Below are positions 54,918 through 63,836 of a stretch of 64,000 nucleotides of DNA, in pieces (the stretch's first letter is position 1; each line of letters starts with the position of its first letter). The position numbers and the translations under genes were made by a program. Source of the DNA: Alkalibacterium putridalgicola (GTDB lineage: Bacteria > Bacillota > Bacilli > Lactobacillales > Carnobacteriaceae_A); NCBI RefSeq assembly GCF_900109825.1, contig NZ_FOBL01000006.1, positions 25,324 to 89,323 of the forward strand, in the 5' to 3' direction. The notes under the pieces are model-generated. The model was not told the origin of the DNA. It saw only the letters and a list, made by a program, of their open reading frames with translations, and searched no databases.

Positions 54918-54957
54918 AAAGAGGCTGACAGATTAATATTTATCTGTCAGCCTCTTT
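54918..54957 (+). terminator. Terminator after the iron chaperone gene
   Basis: AAAGAGGCTGACAGAT pairs with ATCTGTCAGCCTCTTTT around a short loop. Array B begins right after it. Confidence 0.9.
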
Positions 54958-55000
54958 TCTATCACGCCTTTTATCAACTCAGGGTAATTTGGATCTAAAC

Positions 55001-55375
55001 TTTATAGAAGTGGCCAAAACTTCTATAAAGTCTCATCTACTTTTCATTTGAGTTTATATAAGTTTGCCAATGTTCTAGTAAGTCATCAGAATAGAATGGT
55101 TTGGGTTGTAGGAAGATGGTCCATTTTCTTGCAAGTGACCTATTAATTGCCTTTGAGTTAATAGAAGATGGCCCTTCTTTTGTGAACTACAGAGTCTTTT
55201 GTAAAAGAGTTAGCACAAAATTGCCCTTCTTCTATTAACTCATTGAATTTAATTCAGTAGAGTTGTGACAAGTAAGGCTATCTTTTAGCAACCCACTAAT
55301 CAAAATCACTTTAGTTTATATAAGATTCTTTGGTTTCTTGAACTGAATGAGAATGTCTTGTCCAGTTGACAAAAG
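55001..55375. repeat. Intergenic array B of degenerate 52-53 bp units
   Basis: Seven units start at 55001, 55053, 55106, 55158, 55210, 55262 and 55315. The common pattern is about TT(T/A)ATAGAAG(A)TGGCC-(4)-CTTCT-TT-AACT followed by a variable half. Unit 1 contains the perfect inverted repeat CTTTATAGAAGT-N7-ACTTCTATAAAG; unit 4 has AGAAG-N6-CTTCT. The AT-rich units do not share sequence with array A but have the same period. The 530-base gap between the iron chaperone and tRNA-Leu is filled by this array and two terminators; no gene is seen. Confidence 0.8.
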
Positions 55376-55389
55376 CTCTTTAAATGCAG

Positions 55390-55432
55390 AAAAAAGACGG
55401 CATCCAAAGTGAATCTGGATGCCGTCTTTTTA
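55390..55432. terminator. Terminator of tRNA-Leu (bidirectional)
   Basis: AAAAAGACGGCATCCA pairs with TGGATGCCGTCTTTTT. Confidence 0.9.
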
Positions 55433-55438
55433 TCATTA

Positions 55439-55522
55439 TGCGCACGAGAAGACTCGAACTTCCACGGGGCATCGCCCCACCAGCCCCTCAAGCTGGCGCG
55501 TCTACCATTCCGCCACGTGCGC
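55439..55522 (-). tRNA. tRNA-Leu(GAG)
   Basis: Minus-strand cloverleaf of 84 nt with 7-bp acceptor stem GCGCACG/CGTGCGC, D arm GTGGCGGAATGGTAGACGC, anticodon stem CCAGC/GCTGG with loop TTGAGGG (anticodon GAG), a long variable arm (GGGGCGATGCCCC region) as in class II tRNAs and T arm TTCGAGTC. The CCA end is not encoded. Single tRNA with its own terminator. Confidence 0.96.
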
Positions 55523-55675
55523 TTAATACTCAACAAAAGTTATCATATCAATGTTTTGCCTGATTGTCAATATCCTTTATGTAAAAACATACGGTTCAGT
55601 TATTAATTTCCACTCTGTATGGTATGCTTGAACAGAAGAACATCAACTGAAAATACATAAAGGAGACGAGACAAG

Positions 55676-56284
55676 ATGATAAAAAATGTAGTATTCGACA
55701 TGGGAAATGTGCTGATCAACTATGCGCCTGAAGAGTTTATCCAGAGCTTTACAACCAACACAGAGCACCAGAAACTTTTATTAGACGAAATCTTTTACGC
55801 TGACTTATGGCAGCAGTTTGACCGGGGGACCCTAACAAAAGAAGAACTAGTCGAAAAAGCCTCGGAAAACCTTCCTGATGAACTTCATCCATCCGTGCGT
55901 GATATCCTAGAGACCTGGTATGAAAAAATGACACCCATTACCGAAATGAAAGATATTCTTAAACGGCTGAAAGCTAATGGATACGACCTCTATTTGTTTT
56001 CGAACGTGTCTCAGGATTTCCACAAATTTAAACAGATCATACCAGGACTGGGGTATTTTGACGGGCTATTCCTTTCTTCTGACTGGAAAGGTCTTAAACC
56101 GGAAATAGAGCTTTACCAGAACTTTTTCATTCACTTCGATCTCGATCCGTCTGAATGCTTCTTTGTCGATGACTTAAGAGTCAATATCGAAGGGGCAAGC
56201 GCTCTGGGCATGCAAGGTCATGTTTTTGATGGGAATATCGATGACCTCAAAAATCACTTCATGCAAGTTGGAATCGTCATTTGA
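55676..56284 (+). CDS. HAD-family phosphatase (YihX-like)
   Basis: 202 residues. HAD motif I is FDMGNVL (nucleophile Asp8 and Asn11 in place of the second Asp seen in many members), motif II LFSNVS near residue 110, motif III Lys in GLKPEIELY, motif IV FFVDDLRVN. The FDMGNVLI form is that of the glucose-1-phosphate phosphatase YihX and epoxide-hydrolase N-terminal domains. Substrate unproven; glucose-1-phosphate would fit the glycogen genes. GGAGACGAG precedes the ATG. Confidence 0.87.
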   Translation: MIKNVVFDMGNVLINYAPEEFIQSFTTNTEHQKLLLDEIFYADLWQQFDRGTLTKEELVEKASENLPDELHPSVRDILETWYEKMTPITEMKDILKRLKANGYDLYLFSNVSQDFHKFKQIIPGLGYFDGLFLSSDWKGLKPEIELYQNFFIHFDLDPSECFFVDDLRVNIEGASALGMQGHVFDGNIDDLKNHFMQVGIVI

Positions 56285-56285
56285 T

Positions 56286-56327
56286 AAAAAAAGACAGCCG
56301 CTGATTTAGTCAACGGCTGTCTTTTTC
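56286..56327. terminator. Bidirectional terminator between HAD and SprT genes
   Basis: AAAAAGACAGCCG pairs with CGGCTGTCTTTTT. The sprT stop at 56306 is inside it. Confidence 0.88.
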
Positions 56328-56785
56328 GTTTCGGTTTCTCCCAACAGTTCAAATCTTCCTTGACATCTGGCGCAGACGAATTTGGCCGTATTGAACCGTC
56401 GCCTTCTCTGAGCAACGCTCCCGCACTTTCTGCACCGGTACTGCCAGACCTTGATCGGCTGATCCGGTTCCTTTAAAGACGGCGTGTAGCGCAGTCCATC
56501 CACTTCTTCAAGCAAATTTTTGAAGTCTCTGTCCTTGTGCTGATACCCTTTACCATTTAAGTGCAGATGATAATGACACAGTTCATGTTTGATGACCCCT
56601 ATGAAGGTCTCCATCCCTGCTTTTTCGAAAACTTTCGGATTAAAGTCCAGATGATGTGAGCCAAGATGGTAACGGCCGCCAGTCGTTCGCAGTCGTCGGT
56701 TGAATGATGCTTTGTGTCTGAACGGCCGTTTGAAGTGTTTCAGCGAAACCTCTTCCACTAAACGCTGCAGCTCATGTGTTTCCAT
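56306..56785 (-). CDS. SprT-like zinc metalloprotease-fold protein
   Basis: 159 residues. The zinc motif HELCH is at His67-His71 and a Cys4 zinc ribbon follows at the C-terminus (CRKC ... CARC, about 118-142). SprT-like proteins of Firmicutes (YdcK type) have unknown substrates; the eukaryotic relative Spartan cleaves DNA-protein crosslinks. It follows tex in the same direction by 62 bases, a common gene pair in Firmicutes. Confidence 0.92.
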   Translation of the reverse strand: METHELQRLVEEVSLKHFKRPFRHKASFNRRLRTTGGRYHLGSHHLDFNPKVFEKAGMETFIGVIKHELCHYHLHLNGKGYQHKDRDFKNLLEEVDGLRYTPSLKEPDQPIKVWQYRCRKCGSVAQRRRRFNTAKFVCARCQGRFELLGETETKKTAVD

Positions 56786-56847
56786 TAAACTTCCGCCTTT
56801 TATAAAGTCAGAGGCCAGGCGTCTTTCCTGACCTCTCTGAATATTTT

Positions 56848-59037
56848 TTATTTATTCTCTTTTTCGACCATGCTGAGTGAGATACGTCCTTTATTCAGAT
56901 CAACTGAATCGATCCAGACTTTCACGATATCCCCGACAGCGACCACATTGCTTGGATGTTTTACGTAAGAATTACTCAGTTTTGAGATATGGACAAGACC
57001 GTCCTGTTTCACACCGATATCGACAAAGGCGCCAAAGTCCACGACATTTCTCACGGTCCCTTCAAGCTCCATGCCTTCTTTCAAATCTTCCATTGTCAGG
57101 ACATCAGTACGCAGAAGCGGTGCCGGCATGTCGTCACGCATGTCTCGTCCTGGGGCGACCAAGGCTTTTTTGATGTCTTCGATGGTTTCCTGGCCCAGAC
57201 CCGTTTCTTCCATTATATCTTCGTCATCCACGAGTTTGAATCGGGCTTCCAGATCACTTGAACCCAGACTCTCTTTAGTCAAGCCGGTCAATTCGATGAT
57301 TTGTTTTGCTTCTTTATACGTCTCCGGATGGATACCGGTATTATCGAACGGCTCTTTCCCGTCCGGGATGCGCAGGAAACCGACCGACTGTTCAAAGGCT
57401 TTAGGTCCGAGACGCTTGACTTTCTTCAGCTGTGATCGGCTGGTGAATTTTCCGTTTTCTTCACGGTAGGTCACGACGTTTTCAGCAGTGGTTTTTGTCA
57501 GTCCAGAGATATGTTTCAGTAAAGCGGCACTTGCGGTATTCACATTGACGCCCACCTGGTTGACCACGACTTCGATGACAAAGTCCAGCTGCTCACTCAG
57601 TTTCTTCTGGGACACATCATGCTGGTACTGCCCGACGCCGATTGCTTCCGGATCGATCTTGACTAGTTCGGCTAAAGGATCCTGCAGACGTCTGGCGATG
57701 CTGACGGCACTGCGCTGTTCGACTTGAAGATCCGGAAATTCACGCCGTGCTTCCGGACTGGCCGAGTAAACGGACGCCCCTGCTTCGTTGACAATGACGT
57801 AGGCTACTTTTTTATCTACTTCTTTCAGTGCTTCAGCGGTAAAGGTCTCGGATTCGCGACTCGCCGTCCCATTCCCGATGGCCACAGTATCCACATCAAA
57901 TTTCTTGACCATATCCAAAAACTTGCCTTTAGCTTCCTGGCGTTTTGAGGCTGATGCCGGTTTATGCGGATAGATCACATCGATGCCTAATACTTTACCC
58001 GTTGCATCGATAACAGCCAGCTTACATCCTGTACGGTAAGCCGGGTCCAGTCCCAAGATCGTCTGATCTTTTAAAGGTGCCTGAAGCAGAAGATTACGCA
58101 GGTTTTCGCCAAAGACTTGGATCGCCTGTTCTTCCGCTTTTTCAAAGAGGTCACTTCTTAGTTCCCGTTCGATCGCCGGACCGATAAAGCGTTTATAGGC
58201 ATCACTGATGGCTTCTTTTACTTTTTCAGTTGCTTCTGTCGACTCGCCGCCAGGCAGCTCCTGACGCGCCATATAACGGTTGATATAGTCTTCATCCACG
58301 GCAATTCCGACAGAAAGGATGTCTTCCTTTTCCCCACGGTTCAGTGCCAGTATACGATGAGAAACTAAGGTATCGAGAGATTCTGAGTAGTCGTAGTACA
58401 TCTCAAAGACGCCTTTTTCATCGGCCTCTTCATCTTTGACTTTGGAGACGATCTCCCCTTTATTATAGGTATAGTCGCGGATCCATTCACGATAGGTCGG
58501 ATTATCAGAAATATATTCCGCTAAGATCTCATGAACACCTGCCAGAGCCTCTTCGACTGAAGTCACACCATTCTCTTCGTCGATGTATTTCTCAGCTTCA
58601 TCCTCTAAAGAACCTGAAGGGTAGGTCAGTACCCATTCAGCCAGTGGTTCCAGTCCCTGTTCCTTAGCGATCGTTGCTTTCGTGCGGCGTTTCTGTTTAT
58701 ACGGACGATACAGGTCTTCCACACGCTGCATCTGATTCGCTGTTTTGATTTCTTTTTCAAGCTCCGGGGTCAGCTTGCCCTGTTCTTCAATGGAAGCCAG
58801 GACATCTGTTTTTCGTTTTTCCAGATTCGTCAGATACGTGTGCCGCTCTTCGATCTCTCTGATCTGCACTTCATCCAGTGACCCTGTCGCCTCTTTACGG
58901 TAACGGGCTATAAAAGGGACCGTATTGCCGTCGTCCAGCAGATCCAGTACAGAGGTGATCTGTTTTTTAGAATACCCTTTTAAATCTTTGATCAGTAAAT
59001 TCATTACATGTTTGTTTTCTTCTGTCAATCTATTCAT
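56848..59037 (-). CDS. tex: RNA-binding transcription accessory protein Tex
   Basis: About 729 residues. Order: N-terminal helical Tex domain, YqgF/RuvC-like domain (GLDPAYRTGCKLAVIDATGK near residue 325), helix-hairpin-helix domains (GVNVNTASAALLKHISGL) and a C-terminal S1 RNA-binding domain (GTVRNVVDFGAFVDIGVKQDGLVHIS). It affects transcription termination and RNA turnover. The start is uncertain: GGAG directly adjoins the ATG at 59037, while a TTG at 59028 is better spaced. Confidence 0.93.
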   Translation of the reverse strand: MNRLTEENKHVMNLLIKDLKGYSKKQITSVLDLLDDGNTVPFIARYRKEATGSLDEVQIREIEERHTYLTNLEKRKTDVLASIEEQGKLTPELEKEIKTANQMQRVEDLYRPYKQKRRTKATIAKEQGLEPLAEWVLTYPSGSLEDEAEKYIDEENGVTSVEEALAGVHEILAEYISDNPTYREWIRDYTYNKGEIVSKVKDEEADEKGVFEMYYDYSESLDTLVSHRILALNRGEKEDILSVGIAVDEDYINRYMARQELPGGESTEATEKVKEAISDAYKRFIGPAIERELRSDLFEKAEEQAIQVFGENLRNLLLQAPLKDQTILGLDPAYRTGCKLAVIDATGKVLGIDVIYPHKPASASKRQEAKGKFLDMVKKFDVDTVAIGNGTASRESETFTAEALKEVDKKVAYVIVNEAGASVYSASPEARREFPDLQVEQRSAVSIARRLQDPLAELVKIDPEAIGVGQYQHDVSQKKLSEQLDFVIEVVVNQVGVNVNTASAALLKHISGLTKTTAENVVTYREENGKFTSRSQLKKVKRLGPKAFEQSVGFLRIPDGKEPFDNTGIHPETYKEAKQIIELTGLTKESLGSSDLEARFKLVDDEDIMEETGLGQETIEDIKKALVAPGRDMRDDMPAPLLRTDVLTMEDLKEGMELEGTVRNVVDFGAFVDIGVKQDGLVHISKLSNSYVKHPSNVVAVGDIVKVWIDSVDLNKGRISLSMVEKENK

Positions 59038-59080
59038 CTCCAATATGTTCGTTCATCCTATTCAGTTTATCATAAAATCA

Positions 59081-59117
59081 AAAAAGAGCGAATCCATAAT
59101 TTGGGATCCGCCCTCTT
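59081..59117 (-). terminator. Terminator after the phosphoesterase pair
   Basis: On the minus strand AAGAGGGCGGATCC pairs with GGATTCGCTCTT (two non-Watson-Crick positions), then TTTTG. It overlaps the stop codon. Confidence 0.75.
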
Positions 59118-59940
59118 AAAGGTCGAACGTGACCAGACTTTTTTCCAGCTGATTTTTCAGCCGCTTATCCGTCCAATGCTTACTGCTCCCCAGACAAGGT
59201 GATATAAAGGTCCGTTCTGATTCACGGACGACTTTTCTGAAGTGGACATGGCCCATGATACTGTACTTGATGGACTCAAAGTCATTATAAACGGCTTCAT
59301 ATCCTTTGGCTCCAAGAAAAGCATTCGCATAGTTATAAATACGGTGCGGCAGCGGAACGACGAATTCCGGATGCGTTGCTACATGCGTCATCAGAATGAT
59401 TTTTTTATCCTTGACTGAATGCAGATCTCTATAAAGCTGGTTCAGCATAGCCTGACTCACGTCTTTATCTTTCTGATTCCAGTTCACGAAATGCAGATCA
59501 TTCCAGGATGCAAAGCCGTACTTCTTCTTTTCAAACTGGGCTTCACTGTATTTATCCTGATCCGCATAACCGTAATCATACCAGCCAGGAGTTCCCACCA
59601 CTGCCCAATCTTCATCAAGGTCGTAAGGTTTTCCGACAAGCGAATAGATCTGCTTATTAAAAAAATCGTTGATTTCATGACTATCTGTAATGTCGTGTTC
59701 CTTCGCCCAGTAATCGTGGTTCCCGGGAACGAATTTTACAGGTATCCGGCTTTCTTCCGCAAGTTTTTCCAGGAAAGCATGACTTTCCAGGTAATGATTG
59801 GAGATGTCTCCTGCTATGAGCAGAATATCGACCGCCTTCTCTTTTATCATGTCTGATAAAAGAGAGAGCGTCGTTTCTCCATCGTCCAGCTCCCATTGAT
59901 TTCGATCGATGTGCAGATCCGATAATGTGCCTATTCTCAT
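59116..59940 (-). CDS. Calcineurin-like metallophosphoesterase
   Basis: 274 residues. Metal motifs: SDLHID (Asp-x-His), AGDISN, PGNHD, THVATH and MGHVH. The substrate is unknown; cytosolic, no signal peptide or membrane helix. It lies 5 bases after the PPP phosphatase and is read with it. Firmicutes call similar genes YkuE or Lmo-type phosphohydrolases, but this one is not clearly either. Confidence 0.87.
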   Translation of the reverse strand: MRIGTLSDLHIDRNQWELDDGETTLSLLSDMIKEKAVDILLIAGDISNHYLESHAFLEKLAEESRIPVKFVPGNHDYWAKEHDITDSHEINDFFNKQIYSLVGKPYDLDEDWAVVGTPGWYDYGYADQDKYSEAQFEKKKYGFASWNDLHFVNWNQKDKDVSQAMLNQLYRDLHSVKDKKIILMTHVATHPEFVVPLPHRIYNYANAFLGAKGYEAVYNDFESIKYSIMGHVHFRKVVRESERTFISPCLGSSKHWTDKRLKNQLEKSLVTFDL

Positions 59941-59945
59941 ACTGA

Positions 59946-60695
59946 TTATGAATCCTTCTTCCTCAGGTACTCAGAAAATGCATACCCGGTATTGTCTACT
60001 TTATAATGGTCAACCAGATCATGTTTATCGAATACGAGCCCGTGCATGGCACCTCCGTAAACTGCTCCCCCGTCGATGCCGATTTTTCCGTCTCCGGAGT
60101 CCCAGATATCGGTATTCGTCTGAACTTTATGCAGCATCGCCGTTACCGTATGGCCAAAGACGAATGTTTTGTCGGTATGATTCGGCTGATCGTAAAAGCC
60201 TTCTCTGATCCAGACATAATCGCGCTTTTTGGAATCGCGCCAGTCGTCCAGTGTCAAATCGACCCCGGCATGAACGAATACATAATCTTCCCATTCATAT
60301 TTCAGCGGCAAGGACTCGATGAAGGGTTTGAGCCACGGGACTTTCGACTGCAGGCTTGCGGCCAGTTCGACGGCGTCGTAATTCCCTTCTTCCATCTGAA
60401 GGAAAGACTGGACCGTCACCATTCCCCCGTTCATTTCATAAGTGGCGGCGGAATATTGCGGATTCTGCAGAAAGTCCAGAAGCATTTCTTCATGATTTCC
60501 CCGGAGGCAGATGGCACCGTGATTATCCACGAGATCTTTGGCCAACTCGAAACATGCCTTGGGGTCTTCTCCTCTGTCGCCCAGATCTCCGACCAGGACC
60601 AGCTGTTCTTCATCAGGATTCCAGTACTCAAGGATTTCTTTAAACATCGTGATCTGTCCATGAACGTCACCGACTGCAAAAACTTTATCTTTCAT
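59946..60695 (-). CDS. PPP-family protein phosphatase (PrpE/bacterial Ser/Thr phosphatase type)
   Basis: 249 residues. The PPP motifs are GDVHG (9-13), GDLGDRG (36-42) and RGNHE (65-69), followed by VFVHAGVDL and FGHTV. Such proteins dephosphorylate Ser/Thr-phosphoproteins or dinucleoside tetraphosphates; which one cannot be read from the sequence. GGAGAA precedes the ATG. First gene of a two-gene unit with the other phosphoesterase. Confidence 0.87.
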   Translation of the reverse strand: MKDKVFAVGDVHGQITMFKEILEYWNPDEEQLVLVGDLGDRGEDPKACFELAKDLVDNHGAICLRGNHEEMLLDFLQNPQYSAATYEMNGGMVTVQSFLQMEEGNYDAVELAASLQSKVPWLKPFIESLPLKYEWEDYVFVHAGVDLTLDDWRDSKKRDYVWIREGFYDQPNHTDKTFVFGHTVTAMLHKVQTNTDIWDSGDGKIGIDGGAVYGGAMHGLVFDKHDLVDHYKVDNTGYAFSEYLRKKDS

Positions 60696-60954
60696 TCGAA
60701 TTTCTCCTTCCCCATTACTTTCATCGTTTATATTTAAGCTGAATGTATTTATAGTTTACCACATATCAAAACCACACACTAAACGGACCCTCTTGAGTCA
60801 TTGTTTATTATATACAAGTCAATACTCCATCTTTATCAAAGCGTGAAGATTTTATGATTTTATCTCGTATTCATAGAAACACACTCTGTCAACCTGTATA
60901 ATTAACGTTGTGACTTATTTAATAAAAATAAGAATTGAGAAAGGACGCTTAATT

Positions 60955-61818
60955 ATGAGAGGAAAAAAATGGATAGGATTAATAGTCTTTCTGGCCTTTG
61001 TCGGCTTCGTGGGTTACAGCATCTACAGCAGTCAGCAGGAAGATGACATAGCGACTGTCAGAACAGCTGAGGTCATGGAACAAGATATTACTGAAACGAT
61101 AGTAACTTCTGGAACGATCGAACCCAGTGAGACACAGGAAATCATCGGTCAGGGTCTCGTGACAGAACTGAACGTGGCTGTCGGAGATACCGTTGAAGAA
61201 GGCGATACACTCGTCACTTATATGGACGGTACGGCTTTTGAAGCGGACTTTGACGGGACAGTGACTCAAGTAAATGTGTCAGAAGACGCCGCGGACACGA
61301 GTGCGCAGCAGGGACGTCCGTCGCTCGTCATCGCGAACTTGAACGATTTAAATGTCGCACTTCAGTTATCACGTTCCGATGCAAGCGAAGTCGCGGTCGA
61401 TCAGGAAGTAATCTTAACTTACAATGACGATGAATTCGGAGGCACTGTTTCAGAAATCGATTCAGTCGCCACTCAGCAGCAGACCCAGACTGGCGCCACA
61501 TCACAACTGGGTGCACGAGTCACCTTTGATTCCGACACGTCTGACCTGATTGCCGGTTTTGAGATCGATGTCGACATTATCGTAGATTCACAAGATGGGG
61601 CTTTAGTCATACCAGTAGAAGCACTGAATTACAATGAAAACTACGAACCCTATGTATTTATCGTTAACGACGGTATCACAGAGCGTGCCGATATAGAAAC
61701 TGGTATCCAGTCTGAAGCCATTATCGAAGTGGTGAACGGCGTTTCAGCAGGAGATCAGGTCGTTCTATCTCCCGGCGCAGATATTGAAGATGGAATCGAA
61801 GTCGAGCTGGAAAACTAG
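60955..61818 (+). CDS. Membrane-fusion (HlyD/MacA-like) subunit of a YknXYZ-type efflux system
   Basis: 287 residues: N-terminal membrane helix (about 5-24), then an adaptor with barrel-sandwich halves (VTSGTIEPSETQEIIGQG and GTVTQVNVSEDAA), beta-barrel and a C-terminal membrane-proximal domain. The long coiled-coil hairpin of Gram-negative MacA is absent. It should link the ABC permease to substrate outside the membrane. The ATG at 60955 follows AAAGGA. A perfect -10 TATAAT is at 60897-60902 without a clear -35. Confidence 0.88.
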   Translation: MRGKKWIGLIVFLAFVGFVGYSIYSSQQEDDIATVRTAEVMEQDITETIVTSGTIEPSETQEIIGQGLVTELNVAVGDTVEEGDTLVTYMDGTAFEADFDGTVTQVNVSEDAADTSAQQGRPSLVIANLNDLNVALQLSRSDASEVAVDQEVILTYNDDEFGGTVSEIDSVATQQQTQTGATSQLGARVTFDSDTSDLIAGFEIDVDIIVDSQDGALVIPVEALNYNENYEPYVFIVNDGITERADIETGIQSEAIIEVVNGVSAGDQVVLSPGADIEDGIEVELEN

Positions 61819-61832
61819 AAGGAGGGTATCTC

Positions 61833-62540
61833 GTGATAGAAATTACCGATATAGAAAAAATATATCGTTTGGGTGGAGAAACGATCAAAGCACTGGATAA
61901 AGTGACACTCTCGATAAAAGAAGGCGAATTCACCTCCGTCATGGGGCCCAGCGGATCCGGGAAATCCACGCTCATGAACATTCTGGGTCTGCTCGACCGC
62001 TTTGACAGTGGTAAATATCTGCTCAATGGGACGGACGTGACAGGTCTATCTGATTCGCAGCTGGCCGGGATCAGAAATAAAGAGATCGGTTTTGTCTTTC
62101 AGTCTTTTAACCTGATGGCCCGTATGAATGTCGTGGAAAATGTCATGCTGCCCCTGGTCTACGCTAGAGTTCCTTATAATGAACGCAAGGAGCGCGCGAC
62201 AGAAGCGCTGGAAAAAGTGGGTCTGGGCGACCGGTTGTATCATTTCACCAATGAAATATCCGGTGGACAGAAACAGCGTGTGGCTATAGCCCGGGCGATC
62301 GTCAATCGCCCTTCTGTTCTCATGGCAGATGAACCGACAGGAAACCTGGATTCAAAAACGACAGAAGATATCATGCATATTTTTCAGGAATTGAACGAAG
62401 AAGGTACGACGATCGTCATGGTCACTCATGAGCCGGAAATGGCTGCCTACACAAAACGTATCGTTCATTTCCGCGATGGCAAGATCATAGAAGATGAAAA
62501 AGTCACACCTAAACAGCTCTCACATGCGGAGGTGGATTAA
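61833..62540 (+). CDS. ABC transporter ATP-binding protein (YknY/MacB-type, LolD family)
   Basis: 235 residues with Walker [11 protein letters not shown]-loop FQSFNL, signature ISGGQKQRV, Walker [12 protein letters not shown] and switch His in VTHEP. Start is GTG after AAGGAGGG. It powers the FtsX-like permease that follows immediately, with the adaptor 14 bases upstream. Confidence 0.93.
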   Translation: MIEITDIEKIYRLGGETIKALDKVTLSIKEGEFTSVMGPSGSGKSTLMNILGLLDRFDSGKYLLNGTDVTGLSDSQLAGIRNKEIGFVFQSFNLMARMNVVENVMLPLVYARVPYNERKERATEALEKVGLGDRLYHFTNEISGGQKQRVAIARAIVNRPSVLMADEPTGNLDSKTTEDIMHIFQELNEEGTTIVMVTHEPEMAAYTKRIVHFRDGKIIEDEKVTPKQLSHAEVD

Positions 62541-63761
62541 GTGTTTATAAAAGAAAATTTTAAAATGGCCCTCGACAGTATTTTTGCAAACAAGATGCGC
62601 TCATTCCTGACGATGCTTGGTATCATTATCGGGATCGCTTCTGTTATTGCGATTCTGGCCGTTGGAAATGGTGCCACACAGGAGATCACCTCAACTTTCA
62701 GTGACCTGGGTGCGACAACGATCAACCTGACAGCAAATACGGTGGACGAACCGGACAAAGCCCTAGAGCAGGAAGATTTAGTTGTGCTGAAGGATTCCAT
62801 CGATGAAATCAGGTATATCTCTCCTAACGAAACGATCACTGGAACAGCATCGACGGATATGGATACCCGCCAGTCGGTCATCTCCTACGGTACACCTGAT
62901 CTGCAGTTTCTCAGTCAGGCGATGAGTTCCAATCTGATTCACGGACGCTACTTCAATCAAGTCGATTTCGACGAAAGCAATGAGGTCGTCGTGATCGATA
63001 CTGACGGTGCTGAAGCTCTCTTTGGACGGACTGATGTCGTGGGCGAAACACTGTCTATGACGATCACTCAGTCTCGTTTTGACCTGCGGATCGTGGGCGT
63101 GGTGGAAGGCTCTTTCGCCAATATGCAGGGAGCATTTGATGCTGATCAGATCCCCTTATTTATGGCCATGCCTCAATCCACAATTGGCCAGCAGATTCCT
63201 CAGTTTGCCGGAATGAGTTCCGTCATCATCGAAGTCGAAGATACGGAACAGATCGAACCTATCTCGAATCAAGTCGTCCGGCTTTTGGAACTTCGAAATG
63301 ATGTGGTTGGCGAAAACATTTATAACGCCAGAAACTTCCTGCAGGCACTCGATCAGGTCAATAATGTCTTGAGTCTGTTTATCAACTTCATCGCAGCAGT
63401 TGCCGGCATCGCCTTGCTTGTCGGTGGTATCGGCGTCATGAATATCATGCTGGTGTCCGTGACTGAGCGAACGCGAGAAATCGGAACCCGTAAAGCACTG
63501 GGGGCGACGACCAGAACCATCCTGATTCAGTTCCTGATGGAAGCCATCATCTTAAGTCTGATTGGTGGAATGATCGGTCTGACTTTAGGAATTCTTCTCT
63601 CGAATATCATTGCGGGTGCGTTAAATATCGTACCGATTTATACGCTCGGCAGCGTGGCACTTGTTCTCGTCTTTTCAACAGCAGTCGGTATCTTCTTCGG
63701 TATCTACCCTGCACGTAAAGCGGCAAGGCTGAACCCGATCGATGCATTACGATTCGAATAA
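62541..63761 (+). CDS. ABC transporter permease (YknZ/MacB-type, FtsX fold)
   Basis: 406 residues: first membrane helix about 20-42 (FLTMLGIIIGIASVIAI), a large extracytoplasmic MacB_PCD domain (about 50-270) and three C-terminal helices with the GGIGVMNIMLVSVTERTREIG and PARKAARLNPIDALR marks. Start is GTG directly after the ATPase stop. In Bacillus YknWXYZ protects against the SdpC toxin; antimicrobial peptide or other substrate export is inferred. Confidence 0.93.
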   Translation: MFIKENFKMALDSIFANKMRSFLTMLGIIIGIASVIAILAVGNGATQEITSTFSDLGATTINLTANTVDEPDKALEQEDLVVLKDSIDEIRYISPNETITGTASTDMDTRQSVISYGTPDLQFLSQAMSSNLIHGRYFNQVDFDESNEVVVIDTDGAEALFGRTDVVGETLSMTITQSRFDLRIVGVVEGSFANMQGAFDADQIPLFMAMPQSTIGQQIPQFAGMSSVIIEVEDTEQIEPISNQVVRLLELRNDVVGENIYNARNFLQALDQVNNVLSLFINFIAAVAGIALLVGGIGVMNIMLVSVTERTREIGTRKALGATTRTILIQFLMEAIILSLIGGMIGLTLGILLSNIIAGALNIVPIYTLGSVALVLVFSTAVGIFFGIYPARKAARLNPIDALRFE

Positions 63762-63781
63762 AGATTTGTTTTAGTATAAAA

Positions 63782-63823
63782 GAACCCGTGAGATCAGTTT
63801 CTTATGATCTCACGGGTTTTTAC
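63782..63823 (+). terminator. Terminator of the efflux operon
   Basis: AACCCGTGAGATCA pairs with TGATCTCACGGGTT around 8 bases, then TTTTT. Array C starts just after. Confidence 0.9.
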
Positions 63824-63836
63824 ATTATGAATGTGT

